Shown: in pieces, positions 45,308 to 55,544 of the stretch
How the letters are laid out: each line of letters begins with the position of its first letter
Position numbering within the stretch: position 1 is the first letter of the stretch
Assembly: GCA_947601495.1 (NCBI GenBank)
Contig: CANQGE010000009.1
Coordinates: 1 to 56,843 of the forward strand
Source of the DNA: an uncultured Clostridia bacterium
Lineage (GTDB): Bacteria; Bacillota; Clostridia; TANB77; CAG-508
Length of the DNA: 56,843 nucleotides
Reading direction: 5' to 3'
Position numbers and translations under genes: made by a program
Notes under the pieces: generated by a model
The model's database searches: none
Told to the model about the DNA's origin: nothing
The model's input: the letters and a program-made list of their open reading frames with translations, nothing else

Positions 45308-46954
45308 ATGACACAAAAATTAAAACAAAATCGTTGGTTCATATTGTTTTTCTTAAGTTTATTAATTTTAAATATTTTATTAGTACCAATATTAAATTAT
45401 GATAGCGTAGTAAAAATTGATTGGTATAATAAGCAAGTTGAAGCAAATCAAGAACCAGATTTAGATTATGCTTTAATGCTAGATAACAAATTAAAAGTAG
45501 ATAATTACAATACATATAGAAATGATTCAATGAAATTACTTATAATTCCATCTATAATTTTTTGTATATTATTTATGTTTTTAAATTTTGATAAAATAAA
45601 AAAAGAATATATATTTTTAATTGTGTGGATTCCAATAGCTTTATTATATGTTTTTATAATGCCTATTGGAGGTATACCAGACGAAAATGCTCATTGGCTT
45701 AGATCTTATGAGATTTCTTTAGGAAAATTAATAGCACAAAAAGATGAAAATGGTATTGGAGGAGATATATTACCTTCAAATGTACCATCTGTTTTAAGTA
45801 AAGAAGTTAGAACAGATGGAATGGTTGATCCAACAGAAGATAGTTATGTGGATTGGAAAGCTAGATATGCAGAAGGCAAAAATAAAGAAGGTGAAGAATT
45901 CACAAAATTTCCTAATACTTCAATATATCCAGCTGTTTGTTATTTTCCACAAGCAATTGGTATAGTTGTAACAAGATTATTTACAAAATCTTTAATGGCA
46001 CAAGCATATGGAGCTAGATTAGCAAATTTAGCTTTATATAGTTTTATAATGTGGTATGCAATAAGAAAAATACCATTTAAAAAAGTGGCAATGATATTAA
46101 TAGCATTTTTACCAATTGCACTTCAGGAGTCTGTATCAATGTCAATTGATGGAACTTTAACTGCATTTATTACTTTAATAATATCATATACATTATATTT
46201 AACTTATGATAAAAGCAAAGAAAAATTAGATATAAAAGATTATATTATTTTAATTACTTCATCAATATTTACAGCAATAACAAAAATAGTATATTTACCT
46301 ATAGTGCTATTTTTATTCCTAATTCCAAAAGAAAAATTTGGAAGTATGAAGAAAAAATACTTAATTATAACATTAATATTTGTTTTAGCAACAGTATTAG
46401 ATTTTGGATGTGTTTTATTTTCTTTAGGATATAAAAATACAATTGCAGCAAAAGATGCAAGTATGATAGGACAATTAAAACATATATTGCTTCATCCTAC
46501 TTTGTTTTTAATGACAATTTTATCAACAATTAGGGTAGAAGGAATGCAACATATTTTACAAATGTTTGGACAAAGTCTTTCTTGGAATGATATAGATATT
46601 TCACCAATATATGTAATGAGTTTATTATTAATTACAGTTTATTATATCTTTGCTGAAAATAGAGAGAAGGAAAATATAAATATTCACACAAAAATTTTAG
46701 GAGGACTTATAGCATTTGTAACAGTACTTGCAATTATAGTAACAGAGTATTTAACAATAACTGCTGTAGGAAGCTTTTATATAATTGGAATTATGGGAAG
46801 ATATTACATACCAATATTAATACTTTTATGTTTAGCATTCTCAAATAATTATATTATAAGAAAAAATAAAGATATTCCAATAAAATATTTACTTTCATTT
46901 TTAATATTAGCAAATTTGCACACTTTAACTTGTTTTGTATATAAGTATTTATAA
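45308..46954 (+). CDS. DUF2142-type GT-C membrane protein
   Basis: 548-aa polytopic membrane protein (about 11-12 helices). After the second helix, the loop GGIPDENAHWLRSYEISLGK carries the PDE..H..R motif of the DUF2142 family, whose members resemble GT-C glycosyltransferases and often lie in cell-surface polysaccharide regions. The acidic pair in that loop is the likely catalytic site. The acceptor and sugar are unknown. ATG start with AAAGGGG. Confidence 0.82.
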   Translation: MTQKLKQNRWFILFFLSLLILNILLVPILNYDSVVKIDWYNKQVEANQEPDLDYALMLDNKLKVDNYNTYRNDSMKLLIIPSIIFCILFMFLNFDKIKKEYIFLIVWIPIALLYVFIMPIGGIPDENAHWLRSYEISLGKLIAQKDENGIGGDILPSNVPSVLSKEVRTDGMVDPTEDSYVDWKARYAEGKNKEGEEFTKFPNTSIYPAVCYFPQAIGIVVTRLFTKSLMAQAYGARLANLALYSFIMWYAIRKIPFKKVAMILIAFLPIALQESVSMSIDGTLTAFITLIISYTLYLTYDKSKEKLDIKDYIILITSSIFTAITKIVYLPIVLFLFLIPKEKFGSMKKKYLIITLIFVLATVLDFGCVLFSLGYKNTIAAKDASMIGQLKHILLHPTLFLMTILSTIRVEGMQHILQMFGQSLSWNDIDISPIYVMSLLLITVYYIFAENREKENINIHTKILGGLIAFVTVLAIIVTEYLTITAVGSFYIIGIMGRYYIPILILLCLAFSNNYIIRKNKDIPIKYLLSFLILANLHTLTCFVYKYL

Positions 46955-46966
46955 GGAGAAAATAAA

Positions 46967-47218
46967 TTGGATAGTAACTACACTTTTGAAATGTTTTGGG
47001 AAGATCTTGATAATGGTTATAAAATATATTACACATATATGAATTGTAGATATTTAATGTATAAATTAAATAAAAATTGCTACAAAAATGAACTAGTAAA
47101 TGCACCAGAGAAATGTCCTCATCAAAAAAATGCAATATATACATTAAAAAGAGTAAAAGAATTATATCCTTTTATGGAAAATTTAGAATATGATACAGGA
47201 TTAAATAACATTATTTAA
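46967..47218 (+). CDS. Hypothetical protein, 83 aa
   Basis: Small soluble protein starting at TTG after ATAAGGAG, 12 bp after the DUF2142 gene and 16 bp before ruvB. Aromatic-rich ([20 protein letters not shown]) with a Cys/His segment [15 protein letters not shown]. No family recognised. The tight spacing and ribosome site support it as a real gene. Confidence 0.65.
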   Translation: MDSNYTFEMFWEDLDNGYKIYYTYMNCRYLMYKLNKNCYKNELVNAPEKCPHQKNAIYTLKRVKELYPFMENLEYDTGLNNII

Positions 47219-47234
47219 ATATAATGGAGGTAAA

Positions 47235-48233
47235 ATGGAGGAAAATATACTAAATCCTAATTTAATAGAAGATGAAGATTATTCAGAAGTTTCCTTAAGA
47301 CCTAAGAAATTAAGTGAATATATAGGGCAAACAAAAGTAAAAGAAAGCATGAAAATATATATAGAGGCTGCTAAAAAAAGAAAAGAATCTTTAGACCATG
47401 TTCTTTTATATGGCCCACCAGGACTTGGAAAAACCACACTTTCTAATATTATAGCAAATGAATTAGGAAGTAATATAAAAATAACATCAGGACCTGCAAT
47501 AGAAAGACCGGGAGATTTAGCTGCACTTCTTACAAATCTTTCAGAAAATGATGTTTTATTTATAGATGAAATACATAGACTAAATAAAAATATTGAGGAA
47601 ATTCTATATCCAGCATTAGAAGACTTTTGCTTGGACATTATTATTGGAAAAGGACCAACAGCAAAATCTATAAGATTAGACTTACCAAAATTTACTTTAA
47701 TAGGAGCAACAACAAGAGTAGGGTCACTTTCTGCTCCATTAAGAGACAGATTCGGAATTGTTGAAAAATTAGAATTATATTCTGTAAAAGATTTAACAAC
47801 AATAATTGAAAGATCTAGTAACATATTAGAAATAAAAATAGAAAAAGATGCAGCAAAAGAATTAGCAAAACGTTCTAGAGGAACTCCAAGAATTGCAAAT
47901 AGATTATTAAAACGTATTAGAGATTATGCTATGGTTTTAGGAGATGGAACATTAACACTAAATGTTACTAAAATGGCTTTAGAAAAGCTAGATATAGACG
48001 ATTTAGGACTAGATAATGTAGATAGAAAAATTCTAGAAACTATAATATATAAATATTCAGGAAAGCCTGTTGGAATAGAAACATTAGCTGCAACATTAAA
48101 TGAAGAAGTAACAACTATAGAAGATGTATATGAACCATATTTAATGCAAATAGGCTTTTTGGCAAGAACTCCAAAAGGAAGAGTTGTAACAGCATCTGGA
48201 TATGAGCATTTAGGATTAGACTACTTAAAATAA
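47235..48233 (+). CDS. ruvB: Holliday junction branch-migration ATPase RuvB
   Basis: 332-aa AAA+ motor that drives branch migration with RuvA. Walker [18 protein letters not shown], Walker [11 protein letters not shown], sensor [19 protein letters not shown], and the C-terminal winged helix ([16 protein letters not shown]...[13 protein letters not shown]). The N-terminal [12 protein letters not shown] is typical. ruvA, usually adjacent, is not in the window. Shine-Dalgarno AATGGAGG. Confidence 0.97.
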   Translation: MEENILNPNLIEDEDYSEVSLRPKKLSEYIGQTKVKESMKIYIEAAKKRKESLDHVLLYGPPGLGKTTLSNIIANELGSNIKITSGPAIERPGDLAALLTNLSENDVLFIDEIHRLNKNIEEILYPALEDFCLDIIIGKGPTAKSIRLDLPKFTLIGATTRVGSLSAPLRDRFGIVEKLELYSVKDLTTIIERSSNILEIKIEKDAAKELAKRSRGTPRIANRLLKRIRDYAMVLGDGTLTLNVTKMALEKLDIDDLGLDNVDRKILETIIYKYSGKPVGIETLAATLNEEVTTIEDVYEPYLMQIGFLARTPKGRVVTASGYEHLGLDYLK

Positions 48234-48322
48234 TTTTTATTAGTGGCTTATAGATAGCCTCACAAAAATCTAAATATATCATACAAGGAGTAGGTTAGTT
48301 AAAATAAACTAGCAAAGAAAAA

Positions 48323-49894
48323 ATGAAAAAGGTAATAATAATTGGTGCTGGACCTGCAGGACTAACAGCAGGTTACGAACTTTTAAAAAACAAAGATGAA
48401 TATGATGTTACAATTTTAGAAGAGTCACAAGATATAGGTGGAATTTCTAAAACTGTAAAATATAATGGAAACAGAATGGATATAGGAGGGCATAGATTTT
48501 TTTCTAAAGATTCTAGAGTTATGGATTTTTGGAAAGAATTAATGCCTATTCAAGGAGAAAATTCTTTTGATGATGAAAAATTAGGAAGAGAAAAACCATT
48601 AGAAAAAGGTGGACCAAATCCAGAAAAAGAAGATACTGTTATGCTTGTAAGAACTAGAGTATCAAGAATTTATTATCTTAAGAAATTTTTTGATTACCCT
48701 ATTAGCTTAAAATTACAAACTTTTACTAATATGGGATTAATAAGAACAATAAAAGCAGGCTTTAGCTATTTAAAAACAATATTTGTTAAAAAGAAGGAAG
48801 ATTCTCTAGAAAATTTTTACATAAATCGTTTTGGAAAAGTTTTATATAGTATGTTTTTTGAAAAATATACAGAAAAATTATGGGGAAGACATCCAAGCGA
48901 AATTTCAGCAGACTGGGGAGCTCAGAGAGTTAAAGGGTTATCTATAAAAGCAGTTATAAAAGACGCTTTTTCAAAAGTATTTGGTGGAAATAAAAATAAA
49001 AAAGATGTTGAAACATCTTTAATAGAACAATTTTGGTATCCTAAATATGGACCAGGACAACTTTGGGAAACATTAGCAAGTAAAATAGAAGAAAACGGTG
49101 GAAAAATAAAAAAAGGATATTCTGTTAAAAATATAAACATTAAAAATAATTCTGTAAAATCAGTTGAATGTTTAGTAAATGGAAAAACAGAAACTATTAA
49201 AGGAGATATTTTTATTTCTTCAATGCCAGTTAAAGATTTAGTAGTAGGCTTTAAAAATGAAAAAGTACCTGAAGACATTTTAAATATTGCAAAAGGACTT
49301 CCTTATGTAGATTTTCAAACTGTTGGTGTATTAGTTAATAAATTAAAATTGAAAAATAAAACAAAAATGAAAACTTTAGGAAACATTGTTCCAGACTGCT
49401 GGATTTACGTTCAAGAACCAGAAGTAAAAATGTTAAGACTTCAAATTTTCAATAACTGGTCACCTTACTTAGTTAAAGATGCAGAAAATACAGTATGGAT
49501 TGGTTTGGAATATACTTGTGAAGAAGGCGACAAATACTGGAATATGGAAGATAAAGAATTTTCAGAGTTTGCAATTAGTGAACTTGCAAGTATAGGAATA
49601 ATAGATAAAGAAGATGTTTTAGATTTTCATAGAGAAAAAATTAAAAAAGCTTATCCAGCTTATTTTGATACCTATGAACACATCGATAAACTTATAGAGT
49701 ATTTAAACAAATTTAATAATTTATACTGTGTAGGTAGAAACGGACAACACAGATATAATAATATGGACCATTCTATGGCAACTTCTTTTGAAGCAGTAAA
49801 AAATATAAAAGAAAATATTATGTCAAAAGATAATATATGGAATGTAAACACAGATAAAGAATATCATGAAGTTAAAACAGAAAGTAATGCTTAG
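48323..49894 (+). CDS. FAD-dependent oxidoreductase, UDP-galactopyranose-mutase/amine-oxidase-like
   Basis: 523-aa flavoprotein: N-terminal FAD-binding [18 protein letters not shown] followed by [22 protein letters not shown], the pattern of protoporphyrinogen-oxidase-like and Glf-like proteins found in surface polysaccharide loci. Conserved [20 protein letters not shown] lies near residue 190, and a C-terminal FAD segment ([18 protein letters not shown]) resembles the UDP-galactopyranose mutase end. Substrate not provable from sequence. It starts a group with the following membrane proteins. ATG is inferred from AAAGAAAAA upstream; the ribosome site is weak. Confidence 0.85.
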   Translation: MKKVIIIGAGPAGLTAGYELLKNKDEYDVTILEESQDIGGISKTVKYNGNRMDIGGHRFFSKDSRVMDFWKELMPIQGENSFDDEKLGREKPLEKGGPNPEKEDTVMLVRTRVSRIYYLKKFFDYPISLKLQTFTNMGLIRTIKAGFSYLKTIFVKKKEDSLENFYINRFGKVLYSMFFEKYTEKLWGRHPSEISADWGAQRVKGLSIKAVIKDAFSKVFGGNKNKKDVETSLIEQFWYPKYGPGQLWETLASKIEENGGKIKKGYSVKNINIKNNSVKSVECLVNGKTETIKGDIFISSMPVKDLVVGFKNEKVPEDILNIAKGLPYVDFQTVGVLVNKLKLKNKTKMKTLGNIVPDCWIYVQEPEVKMLRLQIFNNWSPYLVKDAENTVWIGLEYTCEEGDKYWNMEDKEFSEFAISELASIGIIDKEDVLDFHREKIKKAYPAYFDTYEHIDKLIEYLNKFNNLYCVGRNGQHRYNNMDHSMATSFEAVKNIKENIMSKDNIWNVNTDKEYHEVKTESNA

Positions 49895-49938
49895 CATTTA
49901 AAATGCTTATCACAAAATAAATATAAAAGGAATCACTT

Positions 49939-51958
49939 ATGAAAAAGTATTCAAAAATTTTAATAATATTAATTATAGCCTTATTTTTAGAAGTAATTGT
50001 TTTTAACATTACTTCTTATCGTTTATTATTCGGAAAATATGAAGAAAAAACTTTTGTAAATCCAGAATTTGTAAATTATAGGAATGAAAAAGCAATTTTA
50101 AAAATAAAAAATTTGAATCAAAAAATAGGAACTGTAAAATTAGAATTAAAAAATTTTGATGAAACAACAGAATATCAAGTGTCTTATTCAGATGAAACAA
50201 GCGATGATTTTAGAAGTGTAAATTCAAAATTTTATGTTCAAAATTATGAAAAATCAAAATATGTTCCGCTATATTTATCTGGAAATACAAAAGAAATTAT
50301 GATTTCAGTAGATAAAAGCATTTATGATGAAAATAAAATAGATAAAGTTATAATAAATTCTAAAATACCATTTGAATTTAACATAGTTAGGTTTATATCA
50401 GTTTTTCTATTTATGTTATTTATATATTCTGCAAAAAATGAAAAACTATTTAGTGAACCTTATTCAAAAAAGAATTTTAAGCATGAGATAATTCTATTAG
50501 CAATATTATTAATTTTTATGATACTTTTATCTGAAATAAATTCATATTCTACTGAAGAATATGATTTAGAAGGGGATACAAGCTTTGCAAAATTTTTAAA
50601 TACAGAAGGTGGAATCTATAATAAAGACTTTGTAGAATCTGTAAAGGAAGGAAAATTTTATCTTTTAAATGGTCCAGATGAAAAACTACTAAACTTAGAA
50701 AATCCTTATGACAATATAACAAGGGATAAAACAGTTACAAGAGACGTAGATTATAATTGGGATACAGCTTTTTATAAAGGTCATGAATATATTTATTTTG
50801 GAATATTACCATTATTATTAACATTTCTACCATATAATTTAATATTTCATAAATACTTAAAAATTTCGATAGTTGTGTTTATTTTCTCAATTTTTATATT
50901 TATTTTACTAAAAGAAATACTTTTAAAAATACTTTCAAAGTATTTTGATAATATTCCTTTTAAAATTGTAGCCTATGCTTTAATCGCATTTTGCTCAGGA
51001 ACGCTAATTCTTTATGCAAATGGTATGTCTAGAGTTTATGAACTTGTTATAATTGTGCGGATTATACTTTGTTTTACAAGGAATTTATTTTATTTTAAAA
51101 TCAGCAGAAAGTGATAATAGAAAATATTTTAACATATTTTTAGGCTCACTTTTCTTAGCACTATCTGTTGCATGTAGACCTACAGACCTACTTGCATCAC
51201 TATTAATTGTTCCATATCTTACAAAATTATTAATAGAAAATATTAAAGAATTTAAACAAAATAAAACAAAATTATTTAAGCTAATTTTTGCTGTAGGATT
51301 ACCTTATATAACAGTTGGAATTTTGCTTATGTATTATAACTATATAAGATTTGAAAATCCATTCGATTTTGGAGCAAAATATCAACTTACTATAACAAAT
51401 CTTTATAATCTAAAAGGTAGATTTTATGTTATACCAGTGGGATTAATTACTAATTTATTTGGAATACCAAACTTTACATTAGATTTTCCATTTATGGTTA
51501 ATAATGGAAACATCCCAGTATTTTATGGATATTACTATGTAGAAGCTATGCTTGGAGGATTATTTATTCTAGCACCAATATGCTTTTTAACATTTTTTAT
51601 AGGAAAAGCAAATAAAAAATGTGAGAAAAAGGAATTAAAAATAATAATTAATTCTCTTATAATTGTAGGGCTAATAATAACAATTATAAGTATAATGATG
51701 GCTGGAAGTAATGAAAGATACTTAATAGATTATGCTTGGATGTTTATTTTAGCAGGAATTTTAATTTTCTGCATTATATATAATAGCTTGAAATCAGAAG
51801 AAGCAAAAAAAATTTTGCAATATATTTTTACGGTTACTGCAATTTATATGTTCTTTATTTCAATTATAACCGGAATTGTTTCAGAAAAAAGCTATTTAAA
51901 AGAGCATTCACCAGATACATATTATAAAACAAAATACACAGTATGTTTCTGGGAATAA
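49939..51958 (+). pseudogene. Polytopic membrane protein (GT-C-like) with a single-base frameshift
   Basis: The first frame (49939-51114) gives an N-terminal helix, an extracytoplasmic beta-rich domain (about 30-135) and several membrane helices. It then reads ...ELVIIVRIILCFTRN and soon stops. A +1 frame overlapping from about 51053 continues naturally (CGLYFVLQGIYFILKSAE) with the remaining helices up to 51958. The join needs one base to be skipped near 51045-51056. Joined, it is one protein of about 670 aa, close in style to the neighbouring sugar-transfer membrane proteins. Either a true disruption or a sequence error; no slippery motif typical of programmed shifts is evident. Confidence 0.75.
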
Positions 51959-51972
51959 GGAAGGAAATGAAA

Positions 51973-52542
51973 ATGAAATTATTAATGCATACTTGTTGCG
52001 CACCATGTAGTGTATATTGCATAGATTCTTTAAGAAAAGAAGAAATTGAACCAACATTATATTGGTTTAATCCAAATATACATCCATACATAGAATATAA
52101 AACAAGAAGAGACACTTTAATAGAATATTCAAAAATGATAAATGCAAAACTTATTATAAATGAAAATTATGGTTTAAAAGACTTTTGTAAAAATGTAGTA
52201 GATGATTTAGAAAATAGATGTGTAAATTATTGCTATAAAGTCCGTTTAGAAGAAACTGCAAAATATGCAAAAGAAAATGGCTTTGATACATTTACTACAA
52301 CTCTTTTAGTAAGTCCATATCAAAAACATGATGAAATAAAATCATTATGTGAAAATTTAGCTAAAAAATATGAGATTGAATTTTTATATAGGGACTTTAG
52401 AGTAGGCTTTAGAGAAGGACAAGCAAAAGCAAGAGAAATAGGCTTATATATGCAAAAATATTGTGGTTGTATTTTTTCTGAGGAAGATAGATACCAAAAG
52501 CAAATTGAGAAAGATAACTTAAAGACGATCAGTACACAATAA
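51973..52542 (+). CDS. queH: Epoxyqueuosine reductase QueH
   Basis: 189-aa DUF208 family enzyme performing the last step of queuosine synthesis in tRNA. Conserved cysteines bind the iron-sulfur and metal centre: HTCCAPCS at the N-terminus, CVNYCYKVRLEETA, and YCGCIFSEEDRY near the end. These and FNPNIHPYIEY and TTLLVSPYQKHD are characteristic. Of three nearby ATGs, 51973 has the best spacing to AAGGAAGG. Unrelated in function to the surrounding surface genes. Confidence 0.94.
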   Translation: MKLLMHTCCAPCSVYCIDSLRKEEIEPTLYWFNPNIHPYIEYKTRRDTLIEYSKMINAKLIINENYGLKDFCKNVVDDLENRCVNYCYKVRLEETAKYAKENGFDTFTTTLLVSPYQKHDEIKSLCENLAKKYEIEFLYRDFRVGFREGQAKAREIGLYMQKYCGCIFSEEDRYQKQIEKDNLKTISTQ

Positions 52543-52567
52543 AAATGGGGGTAATTAGGTTATTAAA

Positions 52568-53938
52568 ATGGCTTATGTAAAAAAATATTGGTGGAAAATA
52601 TTAATAATAATTGTATTTACAATGTTATTATTACTTTTGGCAAATAACCATGAACATTGGAGTGATGAAGCGCAATCTTTCCTTATAGCAAGAGATAACA
52701 GCTTTCAAGAAATTATGTATTGGATAAAATATGAAGGAACTCCACCACTATGGGTACTTATAATAAAATGTTTTTTAATATTAGGTGGAACATATGAAAC
52801 TTTTTATTTATTACCTATAATATTTTCTGCTATAGGAGTATTAATTTTAGAACTTAAAATAAAAGCGCCGTGGTATATAAAACTACTATTTCCATTTTCA
52901 TATTTTATTTTTTATCAATATAGTATTATAGCCAGAAGTTATAGCTTAGTATTTCCATTGCTTATGCTTATATTAGTTATATATGATAAAAGACTGAACA
53001 ATTCTTTTTTATATGCGATAATTTTGTTTTTCTTTATGAATATAAGTTTACATACTTTAATTATTGCAGGTTCATTATATCTATTATTTTTAATAGATGT
53101 ATACAAGGATAATGAATTTAAAAATAAGAGAAATTTAATTGCTTGTATTTTGATTTTTTTCGAATTTTTAATAACAGTGATTTTAACATTACCAAATCCA
53201 GACTGTGTATTTATGAAAAATGGTGGCAGTACACTATTTCACATAATTTCAGAAGCAACAGTAGGAGATGATTCCAACATAATCTTAGAAATTATAATAA
53301 CGTTTTTTATGATTGGAATAATTATCTTTAAAAATAAAGAAAATAAAATAAACAATTTAATAAGACTTCTAATATTATTTTTACCAGTACTTATGGTATA
53401 TTTGTTTATTACATATCAAGTATGGCATGTAGGAATAATATTCATTTTGATATTTTTCTATTTTACTGTTGATGATAGTATAAATACGAATAAGTTAGTA
53501 AAAATTGTTTTTAGTGTTATTTTGATAGTACAAATTTATTGGTCATTTTGTTCTTTATGCTTTGATTATCTATATAAATATTCGGCATCAAAAGATGTAG
53601 CAGAGTTTTTAATTGAAAACAATTATGATGATAGACCAATATGTGGAATGGGATATAGCATAACAGCAATACAGCCATATTTTAATAAAAACATATTTGC
53701 AAATCGAAATTCAGATAAGTCTTTCTATTTTTGGAAAGAAAATAATGGATATGACATTACTATGAAAACAGATTATGATATATATATAATATCTAACTTT
53801 TACAGCTGTAACTATGAAGAAGAAATTAAGTGGTTAGAAGAAAATAATTATGTAAAAATAGATTTTAATGGATATACATATAAAAAGAATAAAATTTATG
53901 AACCAGAAGGATATTACATGTATATTAGAAAAAAATAA
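52568..53938 (+). CDS. GT-C-type membrane glycosyltransferase-like protein
   Basis: 456-aa polytopic membrane protein (about 9-10 helices). After the first helix the loop NNHEHWSDEAQSFLIARDNS and YEGTPPLWVLII form a motif seen in many dolichyl/undecaprenyl-phosphate-sugar-using transferases; the DE pair is the likely catalytic acid. A periplasmic-type C-terminal domain (about 350-456) follows the last helix. Acceptor unknown. ATG preceded by a poor ribosome site (GGGGGTAATTAGG further upstream). Confidence 0.8.
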   Translation: MAYVKKYWWKILIIIVFTMLLLLLANNHEHWSDEAQSFLIARDNSFQEIMYWIKYEGTPPLWVLIIKCFLILGGTYETFYLLPIIFSAIGVLILELKIKAPWYIKLLFPFSYFIFYQYSIIARSYSLVFPLLMLILVIYDKRLNNSFLYAIILFFFMNISLHTLIIAGSLYLLFLIDVYKDNEFKNKRNLIACILIFFEFLITVILTLPNPDCVFMKNGGSTLFHIISEATVGDDSNIILEIIITFFMIGIIIFKNKENKINNLIRLLILFLPVLMVYLFITYQVWHVGIIFILIFFYFTVDDSINTNKLVKIVFSVILIVQIYWSFCSLCFDYLYKYSASKDVAEFLIENNYDDRPICGMGYSITAIQPYFNKNIFANRNSDKSFYFWKENNGYDITMKTDYDIYIISNFYSCNYEEEIKWLEENNYVKIDFNGYTYKKNKIYEPEGYYMYIRKK

Positions 53939-53953
53939 TAGGTGGAGAATATT

Positions 53954-55000
53954 ATGAATGAAGAAGAAAACGAAAGATTAGAAAATTTAAAAAAATTTTT
54001 TGATAGTGATGAGCTAATAAAACAAACTCTTATAGACATAGATCCTAGTGAAAAGGACGACTATAATTCCGAAAGTAGAATTAGCTATATGGATAGAATG
54101 TTTAAAGAATTAAAAAGCATGGAATTTGAATTTCTATCTATGTGCAGAAATTTTGGAATAAATCCTGACTTAATAAAAGAAAAATTTGCTCAAATAACTG
54201 AAAAATTGACAAATTTTAATTATTCTATTGGTGGTATTAGAAAATTATATAAAGAAAATTTTACAGATTTGGATCCTCAATTGTTTGATAGAGTCGAAAG
54301 AAATTTCTTTACAGATAAAGAATCCCTGGATGAAGCAGATTTAAGGGGATTAACTCAACAATCTAAAACTATAAATGAGCTGTTGCATGTTTTTCATTCT
54401 TATGTAACTTATAATAAAGAAAATCTAAGATCTTTGCCAGTTATAGATAAAAAAGAGCATGGACCAAACGCTTCTATAACACTGTATGGAGAAGAAACTG
54501 AACTTGCAAAAAAGATATTTGAAAGCTTTCCTGAAGAGTTACTTACAGGTAATACAGAAATATTTGGAATAAGAAATAAAGTAATAATGGTGATAAAAGG
54601 CAGAGGAAAAGAACTTTTATTAGATGTAAGTAAATTTAATGATTTTTATGCTACTAAATATTTCTTTCCTGGATTAGATGGTATAGTAAGTGCATCTCAA
54701 ATACGTGAATTTGGTAAATTTGATGGAAATGGTATTACTGGAGTATTTGATTCTAATGAAGAACAAGTTGTTCAAGATTTATTTAAATTTATAGAAAGGG
54801 TACCATTAGATAGAGAACTTGTGCCAGAAAGTAAAAAAGGTAAAAAGTTTTCTGCTGGGGAATTAGAAAGCGATATTGTAAGAAAAAAAGGAAAAGAAGG
54901 AAGAAAAGCATCTGGAATAATTAAAATGTTGGAATTAGTGAGAGCTGTTAATAAAAAGCATGATAAAACACAAGTAGATGAAAAAGATCCTGAAAAATAA
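53954..55000 (+). CDS. Hypothetical protein, 348 aa
   Basis: Unrecognised, soluble and acidic. Residues 1-145 are helical (possible coiled coil); the middle has alternating strands and helices (ASITLYGEETELAKKIFESF, NKVIMVIKGRGKELLLDV, ATKYFFPGLDGIVSASQIRE), suggesting an alpha/beta domain; the C-terminus is Lys-rich. The ATG at 53954 follows GGTGGAG; the GTG 12 bp upstream overlaps that site. It precedes a 102-aa gene by 13 bp, forming a pair. Confidence 0.75.
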   Translation: MNEEENERLENLKKFFDSDELIKQTLIDIDPSEKDDYNSESRISYMDRMFKELKSMEFEFLSMCRNFGINPDLIKEKFAQITEKLTNFNYSIGGIRKLYKENFTDLDPQLFDRVERNFFTDKESLDEADLRGLTQQSKTINELLHVFHSYVTYNKENLRSLPVIDKKEHGPNASITLYGEETELAKKIFESFPEELLTGNTEIFGIRNKVIMVIKGRGKELLLDVSKFNDFYATKYFFPGLDGIVSASQIREFGKFDGNGITGVFDSNEEQVVQDLFKFIERVPLDRELVPESKKGKKFSAGELESDIVRKKGKEGRKASGIIKMLELVRAVNKKHDKTQVDEKDPEK

Positions 55001-55013
55001 AGGAGAAAAAAAG

Positions 55014-55322
55014 ATGAAAAATAAGATAGATGTAAGTAATATAGCAAAAGAAACTATTGAAGTATTAAATTATTTTGACGAAGAATTTATTTCTAAAATA
55101 TCAAAAAATTTTTTAAATAATTTATATGAACTTTCTAAAAATTCAAACATAAGTGTAACTATAGATGAAAATAAAAATCTTAAAGATCAAAATATTTCAG
55201 AGGAATGTAAAGATCTGTTGTCTGTACTATATTATAGATATATTGCAACGGAGACAGAAAAAATGGACATTATAGAAATTTGGAAAAGCAATGATATTTT
55301 ATATAAAAATGCTGACGAATAA
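55014..55322 (+). CDS. Hypothetical protein, 102 aa
   Basis: Small acidic helical protein (MKNKIDVSNIAKETIEVLN; SEECKDLLSVLYYRYIATET). No family recognised. The ATG at 55014 is chosen from AAAGGAG upstream; an in-frame earlier ATG lies inside the preceding gene. Pairs with the 348-aa gene and ends before a strong hairpin terminator. Confidence 0.7.
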   Translation: MKNKIDVSNIAKETIEVLNYFDEEFISKISKNFLNNLYELSKNSNISVTIDENKNLKDQNISEECKDLLSVLYYRYIATETEKMDIIEIWKSNDILYKNADE

Positions 55323-55350
55323 TTATAAAAATAGTAAAAATAATGTGTAG

Positions 55351-55399
55351 AAAAGTGTCAATTTTTAAGTAATATTAACGAATTGACACTTTTTAATTT
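55351..55399 (+). terminator. Terminator after the hypothetical pair
   Basis: AAAAGTGTCAATT (55351-55363) pairs perfectly with AATTGACACTTTT (55381-55393) and is followed by TAATTTTT. The 3' arm also supplies the -35 box of the next promoter. Confidence 0.8.
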
Positions 55400-55411
55400 T
55401 TATTGTATACT
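55383..55411 (+). promoter_or_regulatory. Promoter in front of GC-rich island 2
   Basis: Perfect TTGACA (55383-55388), a 17-bp spacer and TATACT (55406-55411). The -35 box lies in the 3' arm of the preceding terminator. Transcription would begin near 55418. Confidence 0.75.
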
Positions 55412-55417
55412 TGTTTA

Positions 55418-55544
55418 TGTAAAGCCTTGCTTTACATTACTACTAATGCACAAACTAGTGCAATGGAAAGGGGGTTAATTTTGTTACTTTAAGGTATGCA
55501 CGACCGACGGAAAACAAGTTGTTTAGATTAGGGAGGAACTCAAG
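55418..55544 (+). other. Leader of GC-rich island 2
   Basis: About 127 nt. Two small hairpins (GTAAAG-CCTTG-CTTTAC, then TGCAC-AAACTA-GTGCA) come first, then AAAGGGGG, then the 11-nt motif GCACGACCGAC at 55498-55508, also present in the leader at 12059. The composition turns GC-rich from about 55490. A GGGAGGA ribosome site closes the leader. No known riboswitch recognised. Confidence 0.5.

Noticed and set aside
51040-51060. Programmed +1 frameshift
   Set aside because: No known slippery stop context or stimulatory structure is visible; error or mutation is simpler.
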